In this document: positions 35,248 through 43,539 of the stretch, piece after piece
Layout: each line of letters begins with the position of its first letter
Numbering within the stretch: the first letter of the stretch is position 1
From: an uncultured Hyphomicrobiales bacterium
GTDB taxonomy: Bacteria; Pseudomonadota; Alphaproteobacteria; Rhizobiales; Ancalomicrobiaceae
Length of the DNA: 64,000 nt
Direction: 5' to 3'
Assembly: GCA_903930435.1 (NCBI GenBank)
Contig: CAIYYN010000037.1
Span: 85,040-149,039 of the forward strand
The notes under the pieces: generated by a model
What the model saw: only the letters and a program-made list of their open reading frames with translations
Told to the model about the DNA's origin: nothing
Database searches by the model: none
Position numbers and translations under genes: made by a program

Positions 35248-36936
35248 GTGATTTCAGAGCGTTCCTATTCAGTTCGGTACTCGGCAACCCTGGCTTTGAC
35301 CATCGCAGCTTTGGCCTGGGCCACAACCGCAGCGGATGCCCGGATCCTGCGTCATCGCCATCCAGCAAATACTGGTGCAGAGCGCACAATCGAGACTTCC
35401 GAGCGTTACGCAGACTTTGTGGTCGATGCCAAAACCGGTCGCATTCTCCATGCGACCAACGCTGACGCCCCGCGTCACCCGGCCTCGCTCACGAAAATGA
35501 TGACACTTTACATCATGTTCGAAGAACTGGAGCGCAAACGCTTTTCGATGGATAGCCTGCTGAGCGTTTCAAGGCATGCTTCGGTACAGAACCCTACAAA
35601 GCTTGGCTTACGTCCCGGCGACAAGATCTCGGTCTCCGATGCCATTCATGGGCTGGTGACCCAGTCGGCGAACGATGCTGCAGTCACGATCGCTGAAAAT
35701 ATCGCCGACAGCGAAGAGGCCTTCGCTCGTCGCATGACACAGACGGCCCATCGCATCGGGATGAAAAACACCTATTTCTATAATGCCTCGGGACTGCCGA
35801 ACGCCGAGCAATACACGACGGCGCGGGACATGGTCACATTGGGACGTGCCCTTGAAGAGCGCTTCCCGGAAAACTACAAGGTTTTTGCCACCCGCAGCTT
35901 TGCGTTTCGTGGCCGGGTCTATGGCAATCACAACCATTTGCTGGGACAGATCGAGGGCATAGACGGCATCAAGACAGGCTACACGGAAGCCTCTGGCTTT
36001 AACCTGGTCTCGTCCATGCACCGTGACGGTCGTTTTATAGTCGCAGCCGTCATGGGTGGTTCATCGGGCGGCGCGCGTGACGCGCAGATGATTCATCTTC
36101 TCTCAACACATCTCGCTGACGCAAGCGACGGCCCCCAAAAGGCCTCCGTTTTCACAGATGTCCGAATGGCCGCTCGTGACGGGGAACAAAAACCTGCTGC
36201 TCCGATTGTCGTGGCATCGACCTCGTCTGACACCCCGCTGTTATCCGACGAACATAGCCGTCCCAATCACACGGCTCCGGTAACTGTGACAGACAAATCG
36301 CCGACCGAAAATGACCAGAATGCATCCTCCACGCATCCTGTCAGCGGGGCGACTGCAGCAAAACCAGATCCGCAAGTCGACGAACACGCCGCCTCCGTTC
36401 TAATGGCGAAGGCATTGCTGGCAGACAAAAAGCATAAAAGAGCAACCAAGCTCGATAATTTCATGCCATCGACCGCCGTCGCCAAGCCTGCGCCCGTCAA
36501 GACTTCACCGGAGGCGCAGATCGCCTCTGACAGGTCGAATGATCAGCCAAAAGCCGCAGAGCCCTCCAAAACGGATGCAGATCGCAGCGAACGACTGATG
36601 ACAGCTTCGATTGATCCACTCCCGCTTGAGAAGCGACGCGAGCTTGATCCAACGAAGACCCATGTCAGTGCAATGCCCCAACCTGTTCACGAGGGCTGGC
36701 TGATACAGATTGCGGCTGTCGACAATGCTGGTGATGCCAAGGCGATCCTGCTGCGCGCCAAATCTGCGGCTGGATCCAATCTTCAAGGCGAAAGTCCCGT
36801 AACGGAGACCTTCGCGAAAGGAAATACAACCCTCTATCGCGCGCGATTTGCCGGCTTCAAAGACCAGAAGGCCGCGAACGCCGCTTGTAACAGTCTAAAG
36901 CATAAAGAGTTTGCCTGCCTTGTAATCCATCAGTAA
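35248..36936 (+). CDS. D-alanyl-D-alanine carboxypeptidase (peptidase S11) with SPOR domain
   Basis: A 562-residue periplasmic penicillin-binding protein that trims the terminal D-Ala from peptidoglycan stem peptides. Signal sequence 1-31. Serine penicilloyl motifs: S80-x-x-K83 ('HPASLTKMMT'), S140-A-N142 ('TQSAND'), K242-T-G ('GIKTGYTEASGF'). A long Ala/Pro/Lys-rich linker (about 300-480) connects to a C-terminal SPOR domain (about 488-562, 'GWLIQIAAVDNAGDAKAI') that binds denuded glycan at the division site. The start is GTG 35248 with 'cgagga' upstream. The SPOR fusion suggests septal targeting. Confidence 0.95.
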   Translation: MISERSYSVRYSATLALTIAALAWATTAADARILRHRHPANTGAERTIETSERYADFVVDAKTGRILHATNADAPRHPASLTKMMTLYIMFEELERKRFSMDSLLSVSRHASVQNPTKLGLRPGDKISVSDAIHGLVTQSANDAAVTIAENIADSEEAFARRMTQTAHRIGMKNTYFYNASGLPNAEQYTTARDMVTLGRALEERFPENYKVFATRSFAFRGRVYGNHNHLLGQIEGIDGIKTGYTEASGFNLVSSMHRDGRFIVAAVMGGSSGGARDAQMIHLLSTHLADASDGPQKASVFTDVRMAARDGEQKPAAPIVVASTSSDTPLLSDEHSRPNHTAPVTVTDKSPTENDQNASSTHPVSGATAAKPDPQVDEHAASVLMAKALLADKKHKRATKLDNFMPSTAVAKPAPVKTSPEAQIASDRSNDQPKAAEPSKTDADRSERLMTASIDPLPLEKRRELDPTKTHVSAMPQPVHEGWLIQIAAVDNAGDAKAILLRAKSAAGSNLQGESPVTETFAKGNTTLYRARFAGFKDQKAANAACNSLKHKEFACLVIHQ

Positions 36937-36958
36937 CAGTGTGTTTGTGGAGCGTAAC

Positions 36959-37705
36959 CTAATGCTTGCCGATCAACCGGTCCTTGGCTTCATTGATCTT
37001 AGCCGCAAGGAACGCAGACCCACCGACGTCAGGATGGACGGCCTTGATGAGGCGGCGGTGCGCCTCCCGAACTTCCGCTTGCCCAGCACCGGCCTTAAGC
37101 CCCAAAATCTCGTGGGCCTCCTTCTCGGTCATGTTGCTCGATCGCGCCGAGCTGCCCTGCCCCGCGTCACGATCAAACTTCAGGTCTTCACGCCAGCCGG
37201 AATACCGGCGGTCAAGATATGCGTCTAGCAACTGCCGACTTTCTCGATCGGCAGAGATCTCACGCCGCAAGATCGCCAGTTCCGTGATCGACAGGTGATT
37301 GAGCGTCCTGCCGTGGAAAGTGCCACTGAGCACACGGCCACCAACGATGCCTTTTGCGGCATCGACGAGAATTTCGATCGAACCGGATCGCATTACGGAC
37401 CGTTTGGCACCAACCAGCGCACCTAGTCCAAAGAGGTGAAAGATCGACCGCAGCTGTCGCCCAAAGCTGTATCCGACATGGGAGACGACATCGGTGGCCG
37501 CACCCAAGATCGTCAAGCCAACGAGAGCCGTCGCAGCAGCGACAAGTTCGCGCCCGATCAAGGCCAGGAACACCGCAACAATGACAAGCGCTCCGCCGGA
37601 CAGGCGCGTCACCTGCTCAATCACGCGTTCCCTGTCGAATTTCAGAAAGCCGCCGACGAACGCAAGCCATAACAGGACGGCAGCTGCAACGATAAGTGTG
37701 CTCAT
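36959..37705 (-). CDS. membrane protein with C-terminal DnaJ domain
   Basis: A 248-residue protein. Hydrophobic segments at about 3-20 and 33-70 anchor it; residues about 90-180 are a soluble middle ('VDAAKGIVGGRVLSGTFHGR'), and the C-terminal 55 residues form a J-domain with the HPD tripeptide ('LIKAVHPDVGGSAFLAAKINEAKDRLI') and 'ILGLKAGAGQAEVREAHRR'. J-domains stimulate DnaK ATPase, so this protein probably recruits DnaK to the membrane. The same architecture is common in Hyphomicrobiales. Convergent with the carboxypeptidase gene, 22 bases away. Client unknown. Confidence 0.9.
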   Translation of the reverse strand: MSTLIVAAAVLLWLAFVGGFLKFDRERVIEQVTRLSGGALVIVAVFLALIGRELVAAATALVGLTILGAATDVVSHVGYSFGRQLRSIFHLFGLGALVGAKRSVMRSGSIEILVDAAKGIVGGRVLSGTFHGRTLNHLSITELAILRREISADRESRQLLDAYLDRRYSGWREDLKFDRDAGQGSSARSSNMTEKEAHEILGLKAGAGQAEVREAHRRLIKAVHPDVGGSAFLAAKINEAKDRLIGKH

Positions 37706-37730
37706 GTAACTGGCATAACCCGAAAATCAT

Positions 37731-38117
37731 TCATTCGCATGGTGTCTCCGTCGGTCGGGATGGTTTGGCGGCATGTTTGGCTGTCGTCACATCAACAACA
37801 ATGGCGCCGCTCACGCAAACCGTTGTGTCCCCGAATTTCATCAAGGTTCCATTAGCGGACTTTTTTATGGTTGCCTTGTCAGGATCGTTGACAGACGTTG
37901 CGGCAGGCTGTTGGCCAGACGCTGGAACCTTGACCGCACCAGGCTGGCTTTTCAGCTCCGGCTTGGCCGGTGGCGGACATGGTCGCATCGCAGGCGATAC
38001 GTCGGAGGAAAAAGCAGGATTATTGACCGCCCCGTTCCCGCATTGGTCTGCGCTCGCTTGCGAGGCACACCCTACGAAGACGCTCAACATAAGAAGTAAA
38101 CGGGAATAGATCCGCAT
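37731..38117 (-). CDS. small secreted protein of unknown function
   Basis: A 128-residue protein starting at ATG 38117 with a signal peptide (about 1-24, 'GCASQASAD'). The mature part is Pro/Ala/Lys-rich with four Cys: 'DQCGNGAVNN', 'RPCPPPAKP', 'TTVCVSGAI' and the C-terminal 'TPCE'. The Cys could form two disulfides in the periplasm. I do not recognise a family. Its stop is 25 bases from the DnaJ-protein start, so co-transcription with it is likely. Confidence 0.75.
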   Translation of the reverse strand: MRIYSRLLLMLSVFVGCASQASADQCGNGAVNNPAFSSDVSPAMRPCPPPAKPELKSQPGAVKVPASGQQPAATSVNDPDKATIKKSANGTLMKFGDTTVCVSGAIVVDVTTAKHAAKPSRPTETPCE

Positions 38118-38245
38118 CGGCCAACGCCTGCTTTTTCGATGACACGTGTCTGTACCATTCGCAACATGGTCACCATACCGCAATCTCTGGAAGAGCAACC
38201 ACAAATACAGCTATTTAGATGATCTTGCGGCAAAATGACATCAAC

Positions 38246-38683
38246 TCAAAGCAGACCGAGAGCACTTAATTCCCGGGCCAACTCTGGTGGTAATGCGACC
38301 ATCCCGGAACCGAAACTCGCGAGATCACGGGGTGCTTCGTGGGCAGCCAGATAGCGCCACCCCTGAAATGGCCGCATGCGTCTTGGTTCGACAGGAACCA
38401 GCTCACCCGATAACACGATGTCGCAGTGCGCAATTCCGGCCTCATCGGTCACAGAGCGCAGTTCAAGAATACGCTCTCGAACCTTTATCTCGCCCTTGAT
38501 GACCCAATAGATTGATCCCCCGTCCAGCAGCTCTGGGCCGCGCTTGGGTGTCTGGCGCGTTCTATGGATGCGATCATCCGCTACACCGCGCCGGATACGT
38601 TCCTGGCGACGAACAGCGATCCAGTTCGCCAGATCGTCAAAGCTTTCACAGCCAACGCTTAATTTCACCAAATGGAGTGTCAT
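38246..38683 (-). CDS. DUF1489 family protein
   Basis: A 145-residue cytoplasmic protein of the alphaproteobacterial DUF1489 family: starts 'MTLHLVKLSVGCESFDDLANW', contains 'TRQTPKRGPELLDGGSIYWVIKG' and 'RPFQGWRYLAAHEAPRDL', ends in the typical 'LPPELARELSALGLL'. Function is unknown; members are broadly conserved and single copy. The start at ATG 38683 is chosen from family agreement, although its ribosome site is poor. Confidence 0.88.
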   Translation of the reverse strand: MTLHLVKLSVGCESFDDLANWIAVRRQERIRRGVADDRIHRTRQTPKRGPELLDGGSIYWVIKGEIKVRERILELRSVTDEAGIAHCDIVLSGELVPVEPRRMRPFQGWRYLAAHEAPRDLASFGSGMVALPPELARELSALGLL

Positions 38684-39234
38684 GGGCGAGGACATGAACA
38701 TCCCCAACCCTTTGGGTCAAGGCAACACTGAAACTATCAACACCTGTTGGATAAATGCGTCCGAAGCAGCTGATTTTTCAAGACTTTCCTCTTTCATTTG
38801 AGATAAGTATTTATACGTATATACCATTTACTGACCAGTTCGCATCTGTCTGGATCGTGTTTTGCGAAGTATAAATCCCCCCACAAGATCTGCGTTCGCT
38901 GATTTGGGTCTCAATCCAGGCACGCGATAGCAATCGAGCAAACATTATGCTTGCGAGATCTCTGGGTCATTCAAGCATTCTCGCATTTGCGATGCGGATA
39001 TACCGCACTGCAAAATGTATACTATGCACGGCTAACACGTGAAGCACCGGGATCGTGGAAAACCAGATTTCATTTCGGTGCTTGCGAGTTCAGCGATTTC
39101 TCGGAATTCAGGTTCGTCATTGTGATGCTGGGATCTGACGACCAAACAGAAGTCGAAGCAGAGAGATAGATAAAATCAAGCCGGGCAATCGGGGCATCTC
39201 GATTAAGTCGGCTGGTCACCAGGAGGGAAACATT
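38684..39234. other. 551-base divergent intergenic region
   Basis: Between DUF1489 (minus) and the MFS gene (plus). It includes a perfect 10-bp palindrome TATACGTATA (38813-38822) in an AT-rich patch, a hairpin GCGG-ATATA-CCGC (about 38994-39006), and the strong ribosome site 'aggaggg' of the MFS gene. A 72-codon plus-strand frame (38951-39169) starts with TTG, lacks a ribosome site and shows no features. The length suggests a regulated promoter for the MFS gene. Confidence 0.45.
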
Positions 39235-40938
39235 ATGGCAATAGCCTATACGTCCACGGACAATAAGGCGCGGCCGATGACCGGAAATGAGAAAAAGGTC
39301 ATCTTCGCGTCATCATTGGGTACCGTTTTCGAATGGTACGACTTTTATCTGTATGGCACGCTGACGCCTGTCATCGCAGCTCAGTTCTTCTCCGTGAAGG
39401 ATGCTGCGGGTAACTTCATGTTCGATGAATCAACTCGCAACATATTCGCGCTACTTGCGTTTGCTGCCGGCTTTATTGTCCGCCCGTTCGGCGCGCTTGT
39501 ATTTGGGCGCGTTGGTGATCTCGTCGGTCGCAAGTATACCTTCCTTGTAACGATTTCCTTGATGGGTCTGTCGACATTCGTCGTCGGCTTGCTGCCAAGC
39601 TCGCAAACCATTGGTATCTGGGCACCGGTGATACTGATCACGTTGCGCCTGCTGCAAGGCCTCGCGCTCGGGGGTGAATACGGTGGTGCGGCTACTTACG
39701 TTGCCGAGCATGCCCCACAGGGTCGTCGTGGCTTTTATACATCATGGATTCAGACGACGGCGACACTGGGACTGTTCATCTCGCTGCTAGTCATTCTTTT
39801 CACGCGTACGATCTCCGGTGAATCCGCATTCGCTTCTGATTATTGGCGCGTTCCGTTCCTTGTTTCGATTGTGCTGCTGGCTGTTTCAATCTGGATCCGG
39901 TTCCAGTTGTCGGAATCGCCGGCGTTCCAGAAGATGAAGGCTGAAGGTACGGCTTCGAAAGCGCCGCTGACAGAGTCGTTCGGTCAGTGGAAAAATGCCA
40001 AGATTGCTCTGATCGCTCTCGTCGGATTGACGATGGGACAAGCTGTGGTCTGGTACACTGGACAGTTCTACGCACTCTTTTTCATGCAATCGATCCTCAA
40101 GGTTGATGGCTACACCTCAAATCTGCTGATTGCGTGGTCTCTCTTGCTCGGCACCGGATTCTTCGTGGTCTTTGGCTGGCTTTCTGACAAAATTGGGAGA
40201 AAGCCAATCATATTGGCCGGCTGCGCAATCGCCGTCCTGACATATTTCACAATCTTTGCAAGATTGACAGAAGTCGCCAACCCGGCATTGTACAACGCCA
40301 TCAACAATGTAAAAATTGAAGTGACGGCGAACCCAGCCGAATGTGGCAGCCTGTTCAACCCGGTTGGTACAGCAAAATTTACGTCATCTTGCGACCTCGG
40401 ACGCCAATATCTGTCTAGTCTTTCCTACAAGTACACGACCAAGTTGGATCCTGCGGCGACAGCCACAAAGGTGAAGATCGGCGAGACTGAGTTAGTTTAC
40501 GACCCGACGAAAGCGGTAGATAGCCAGAAGGCAATTTCGGCTGCCGCGACTTCGGCAGGTTATCCGAAGGCCGGCGACCCATCGATTGTCAAGATGTCGA
40601 ACCCCTTGGATATATTCCGGCCTCAGGTCGCGACAATCATCGGATATCTCTTTGTACTGATCCTGCTTGTGACAATGGTTTACGGTCCAATCGCAGCAAT
40701 GCTGGTCGAATTCTTCCCGACAAAGATCCGCTACTCCTCAATGTCACTGCCATACCACATCGGCAACGGATGGTTCGGTGGTCTTCTGCCCGCCTCCGCC
40801 GCCGCGATGGTCGCGCAAACCGGCGATATCTACTACGGCCTCTGGTACCCGATAATCTTCGCAGCAATAACTGTGGTGGTCGGATTGCTCCTTGTCCCGG
40901 AAACCAAGGATCGCGATATCTTCACCTACGAAAATTGA
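39235..40938 (+). CDS. MFS transporter, metabolite:H+ symporter type, with inserted loop
   Basis: A 567-residue inner-membrane transporter of the MHS group. N-terminal 'SLGTVFEWYDFYLYG' and 'RPFGALVFGRVGDLVGRKY' are the family signatures; 'LALGGEYGGAATYVAEHAP' follows helix 4. After about eight helices an insertion of roughly 115 residues (about 344-460) interrupts the chain; it is polar, carries C370 and C386, and should be outside the membrane. The remaining helices (about 463-567) are regular, ending in 'VPETKDRDI'. ATG 39235 has 'aggaggg'. The substrate is probably an organic or amino acid; it cannot be named. Confidence 0.9.
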   Translation: MAIAYTSTDNKARPMTGNEKKVIFASSLGTVFEWYDFYLYGTLTPVIAAQFFSVKDAAGNFMFDESTRNIFALLAFAAGFIVRPFGALVFGRVGDLVGRKYTFLVTISLMGLSTFVVGLLPSSQTIGIWAPVILITLRLLQGLALGGEYGGAATYVAEHAPQGRRGFYTSWIQTTATLGLFISLLVILFTRTISGESAFASDYWRVPFLVSIVLLAVSIWIRFQLSESPAFQKMKAEGTASKAPLTESFGQWKNAKIALIALVGLTMGQAVVWYTGQFYALFFMQSILKVDGYTSNLLIAWSLLLGTGFFVVFGWLSDKIGRKPIILAGCAIAVLTYFTIFARLTEVANPALYNAINNVKIEVTANPAECGSLFNPVGTAKFTSSCDLGRQYLSSLSYKYTTKLDPAATATKVKIGETELVYDPTKAVDSQKAISAAATSAGYPKAGDPSIVKMSNPLDIFRPQVATIIGYLFVLILLVTMVYGPIAAMLVEFFPTKIRYSSMSLPYHIGNGWFGGLLPASAAAMVAQTGDIYYGLWYPIIFAAITVVVGLLLVPETKDRDIFTYEN

Positions 40939-40966
40939 TCTGACACAATCAGATTTTGCGACAGAT

Positions 40967-40995
40967 CGAGGGCCCTCTATAGGGGCCCTCGTTTT
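40967..40995 (+). terminator. factor-independent terminator after the MFS gene
   Basis: Stem CGAGGGCCC (40967-40975) with GGGCCCTCG (40983-40991), 7-base loop, then four T. 29 bases past the MFS stop. It also separates this gene from the convergent pseudouridine synthase gene. Confidence 0.85.
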
Positions 40996-41052
40996 GCGTT
41001 CAAGGCACTTTTCCCTGCAGGCAGACCAATACCAAAGCAACAATCGGCAGGC

Positions 41053-41961
41053 TCAGAGGTCTTCAAACCCTTGGGGTAACGGCGCCTCGATGTTCATCCA
41101 CCCCCGCGAGGGATGCTTGAAGCGCAGCCGATAGGCGTGCAGCATGAGCCTTGGCGCGGAAGCAGGATCGCCATAGAGGGCGTCCCCCAGGATTGGATGA
41201 CCGACCAGCGCCATATGAACGCGCAGCTGATGCTGGCGACCAGTCTCGGGGAAGAGGGCGACATGGGTCGCTGCCGGACTGGTCGCAACGATTGATACTC
41301 TGGTCAGGGCCGACAAAGCATCCGGTGCCTTCGGATCGACTGCCACCATGCGACCGCCCTTGGGCGTGTCCTTTTTCGCAATGGCGATATCGATGATGTC
41401 CGATGTCGGCTTGCCCGACACAATCGCGCGATATTCCTTCTCCACATCACGACCGGCGAATGCCTTGCCGAGAGCTTGCGCGATATCCTTCCGTTTTGCA
41501 GCAACAAGGACGCCCGACGTATCCTTGTCCAGCCGATGGGCGAGAACCGGGCGTTCGACCACGCTCGAGACATAGCGAACCAGAAGCGAATCGAGATCCC
41601 GCGTGATCTTTGAGCCGGGATGCACAGCCAGACCGGACGGCTTGTCGAAGATGAAGATATCCTCATCCTCATACAAGAGCATACCCTGAACAAAGCTCCG
41701 ATCCGCATCGGACAGAGCCTCGTGTCTTGCCCTCATCTTCGAGGGATCAGCCGCCTTCGGCTGCTTTTCCCGGTGCGCGATCGATACGACTTGCCCGGCT
41801 TTCAGGCTTTGATCAGCCTGGGCAGCACAGTCATCTACGGTCAGCTTGCCCCGTCTCGTGAGGCTGGACACCATCCCGAAGGGGACATCGGGAAAGTGAA
41901 TCCGCATGAAGCGATCAAGCCGCATGCCGTTTTCCGAGAGATGAACGGTGCGGCTGGGCAT
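41053..41961 (-). CDS. RluA family pseudouridine synthase, second of a tandem pair
   Basis: A 302-residue RNA pseudouridine synthase. S4-like N-terminus (1-55, 'LSENGMRLDRFMRIHFP', 'TRRGKLTVDD') followed by the catalytic domain with 'HRLDKDTSGVLV', whose Asp is the nucleophile, and 'GRQHQLRVHMALVGHPILGD'. ATG 41961 lies 3 bases after the stop of the RluC-like gene, so the two are one transcript. Which uridine it modifies cannot be told from sequence alone. Confidence 0.92.
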   Translation of the reverse strand: MPSRTVHLSENGMRLDRFMRIHFPDVPFGMVSSLTRRGKLTVDDCAAQADQSLKAGQVVSIAHREKQPKAADPSKMRARHEALSDADRSFVQGMLLYEDEDIFIFDKPSGLAVHPGSKITRDLDSLLVRYVSSVVERPVLAHRLDKDTSGVLVAAKRKDIAQALGKAFAGRDVEKEYRAIVSGKPTSDIIDIAIAKKDTPKGGRMVAVDPKAPDALSALTRVSIVATSPAATHVALFPETGRQHQLRVHMALVGHPILGDALYGDPASAPRLMLHAYRLRFKHPSRGWMNIEAPLPQGFEDL

Positions 41962-41964
41962 TGC

Positions 41965-42966
41965 CTAGTCGTCCAGATCATCAGTTGGATCATAGGAACT
42001 GGTATCGAACCCCAACAGGTTCCACGACTGCTGCATGTGCTGCGGCAACGGCGCTGTTACGTCGATTTTTCCACCATTTGGATGCGGAATGATGATCCGG
42101 CGCGCAAGGAGGTGAAGCCGGTTCTGCATTCCGCCCGGCAATTCCCAATTCTGCTTGTCGAAATATTTGGGATCGCCGATGATCGGATGCCCGATATGAG
42201 CCGCGTGCGCGCGCAGTTGATGCGTACGCCCCGTCACCGGCTTCATGGACAGCCAGGACAGCGTCTGGCCGGCATGGTCGACGACGGCGTAATAGGTGAC
42301 CGCGTGGCTTGCGCCGTCGTCGCCGTGCTTGGCGACGAACATCTTCATGTCTTCGTCCTCATCTTCACCCTTGGCGAGATAGGTCGAAATTCGGCCCTGC
42401 TGGGGTCGCGGCATGCCCGCCACCAGCGCCCAATAGGTCTTGCGAGCTGACCTTGCCCGGAACGCAGCTGTCAGCTTGCCTGCAATCTGTCGGCGCTTGG
42501 CAATCACGAGGCAGCCGGATGTCTCGCGGTCGATACGATGGACCAGACGCGGTACATTCCCACGCTTGTCCGCGAGTGCCTCAAGCATCTTGTCCACGTG
42601 ACGCGTCAAGCCGGAGCCACCCTGAACTGCCAATCCCGCCGGTTTATTGAGGACCATGACGTCGTCATCTTCAAACAAGATGATCGATCTGATGAATTCA
42701 GCGTCACCAGCCGAAGGGCGATCAGTCTGATCGCCGCGCGGTACAACTGCCTTGGCATCCGTCGCAAGCGGCGGGACACGCACCATCTGACCGAAAATCA
42801 ACCGGTCAGATGTGTCGACCCGCTTGCCATCCACACGGACCTGCCCTGAACGCAACAGCTTTTGCAGCGCGACAAAACTGAGGCCGGGATAATGGACCTT
42901 GAACCAGCGATCAAGGCGCATCCCGCCCTCTTCCTCGCTGACGACGATGGTTTCAACCGCTGCCAA
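41965..42966 (-). CDS. rluC: RluC-type 23S rRNA pseudouridine synthase
   Basis: A 333-residue RluA-family enzyme with an N-terminal S4 domain (about 14-70, 'GGMRLDRWFKVHYPGLSF', 'LRSGQVRVDGKRV') and catalytic domain with 'HRIDRETSGCLV' and 'GRTHQLRAHAAHIGHPIIGD'. In E. coli RluC modifies 23S rRNA at 955, 2504 and 2580. The start is TTG 42966, supported by 'ccgggaga' upstream and because the next ATG would cut the S4 domain. Downstream of crcB on the same strand with a 107-base gap. The order crcB-rluC is common in Hyphomicrobiales. Confidence 0.93.
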   Translation of the reverse strand: MAAVETIVVSEEEGGMRLDRWFKVHYPGLSFVALQKLLRSGQVRVDGKRVDTSDRLIFGQMVRVPPLATDAKAVVPRGDQTDRPSAGDAEFIRSIILFEDDDVMVLNKPAGLAVQGGSGLTRHVDKMLEALADKRGNVPRLVHRIDRETSGCLVIAKRRQIAGKLTAAFRARSARKTYWALVAGMPRPQQGRISTYLAKGEDEDEDMKMFVAKHGDDGASHAVTYYAVVDHAGQTLSWLSMKPVTGRTHQLRAHAAHIGHPIIGDPKYFDKQNWELPGGMQNRLHLLARRIIIPHPNGGKIDVTAPLPQHMQQSWNLLGFDTSSYDPTDDLDD

Positions 42967-43073
42967 TTTTCTGATCTCCCGGGTCCATCAAATGCGGGGA
43001 TCAGACAGGTCCACCCGCGCAACAGCACCCTCAACGCCCTCAATCGCCTAAATGATGCCGAGATGCAAGCAAT

Positions 43074-43475
43074 TCACGCCAGCCAGGCCCTCGTCGCGAG
43101 CATTGCGATCGAAAGCGCCAGAAACGACAGCACAACTGACGATAACACATAAACAGTCGCTGTCAGCGTTTGACCACGTTCCCACAAGACGAACGCATCG
43201 AGTGAATAGGCTGAAAACGTCGTGTAGCCGCCGATGATGCCGGTTGTGAGAAACAGGCGCAATTCGGTTCCACCCGTTTCAGGAGTCCAACGAGCAAGAA
43301 TAAATGCCGTCAGAAAGCCCATCAGCGCAGACCCGACGACGTTCACGGTGAACGTCCCCCATGGGAACTGCGGCCCCAGGATCGCAAGAGCCGTCAATGT
43401 TGTCATATAACGCGCCACGGAACCAAGGCCGCCACCAACAAAGACCAACAAGATATGCATAATCGGGAAAGTCAT
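43074..43475 (-). CDS. crcB: CrcB/Fluc fluoride channel
   Basis: A 133-residue dual-topology membrane protein with four hydrophobic helices. Family signatures: 'VFVGGGLGSVARYM', 'FPWGTFTVNVVGSALMGFL' with the conserved Asn, and 'TTGIIGGYTTFSAYSLD' with the phenylalanine-lined Thr/Ser pore. It exports F-. ATG 43475 has 'gaggtg' upstream. A 6-bp hairpin (43489-43507) lies between it and the chemoreceptor stop. No fluoride riboswitch core is found. The usual neighbour rarA is separated from it here by the NIT-domain chemoreceptor. Confidence 0.95.
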   Translation of the reverse strand: MTFPIMHILLVFVGGGLGSVARYMTTLTALAILGPQFPWGTFTVNVVGSALMGFLTAFILARWTPETGGTELRLFLTTGIIGGYTTFSAYSLDAFVLWERGQTLTATVYVLSSVVLSFLALSIAMLATRAWLA

Positions 43476-43539
43476 AGCACCTCGTCGTTGCCAATTTTCC
43501 GTTGGCACGATGACGTAAAACGAGGCGGAGCGAAAGAGG

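Noticed and set aside
38951..39169. 72-codon plus-strand frame before the MFS gene
   Set aside because: TTG start without a ribosome site; no domain or signal visible.
43476..43539. Fluoride riboswitch upstream of crcB
   Set aside because: Only 64 bases lie upstream and the conserved pseudoknot core is not present; a simple 6-bp hairpin is all that is visible.
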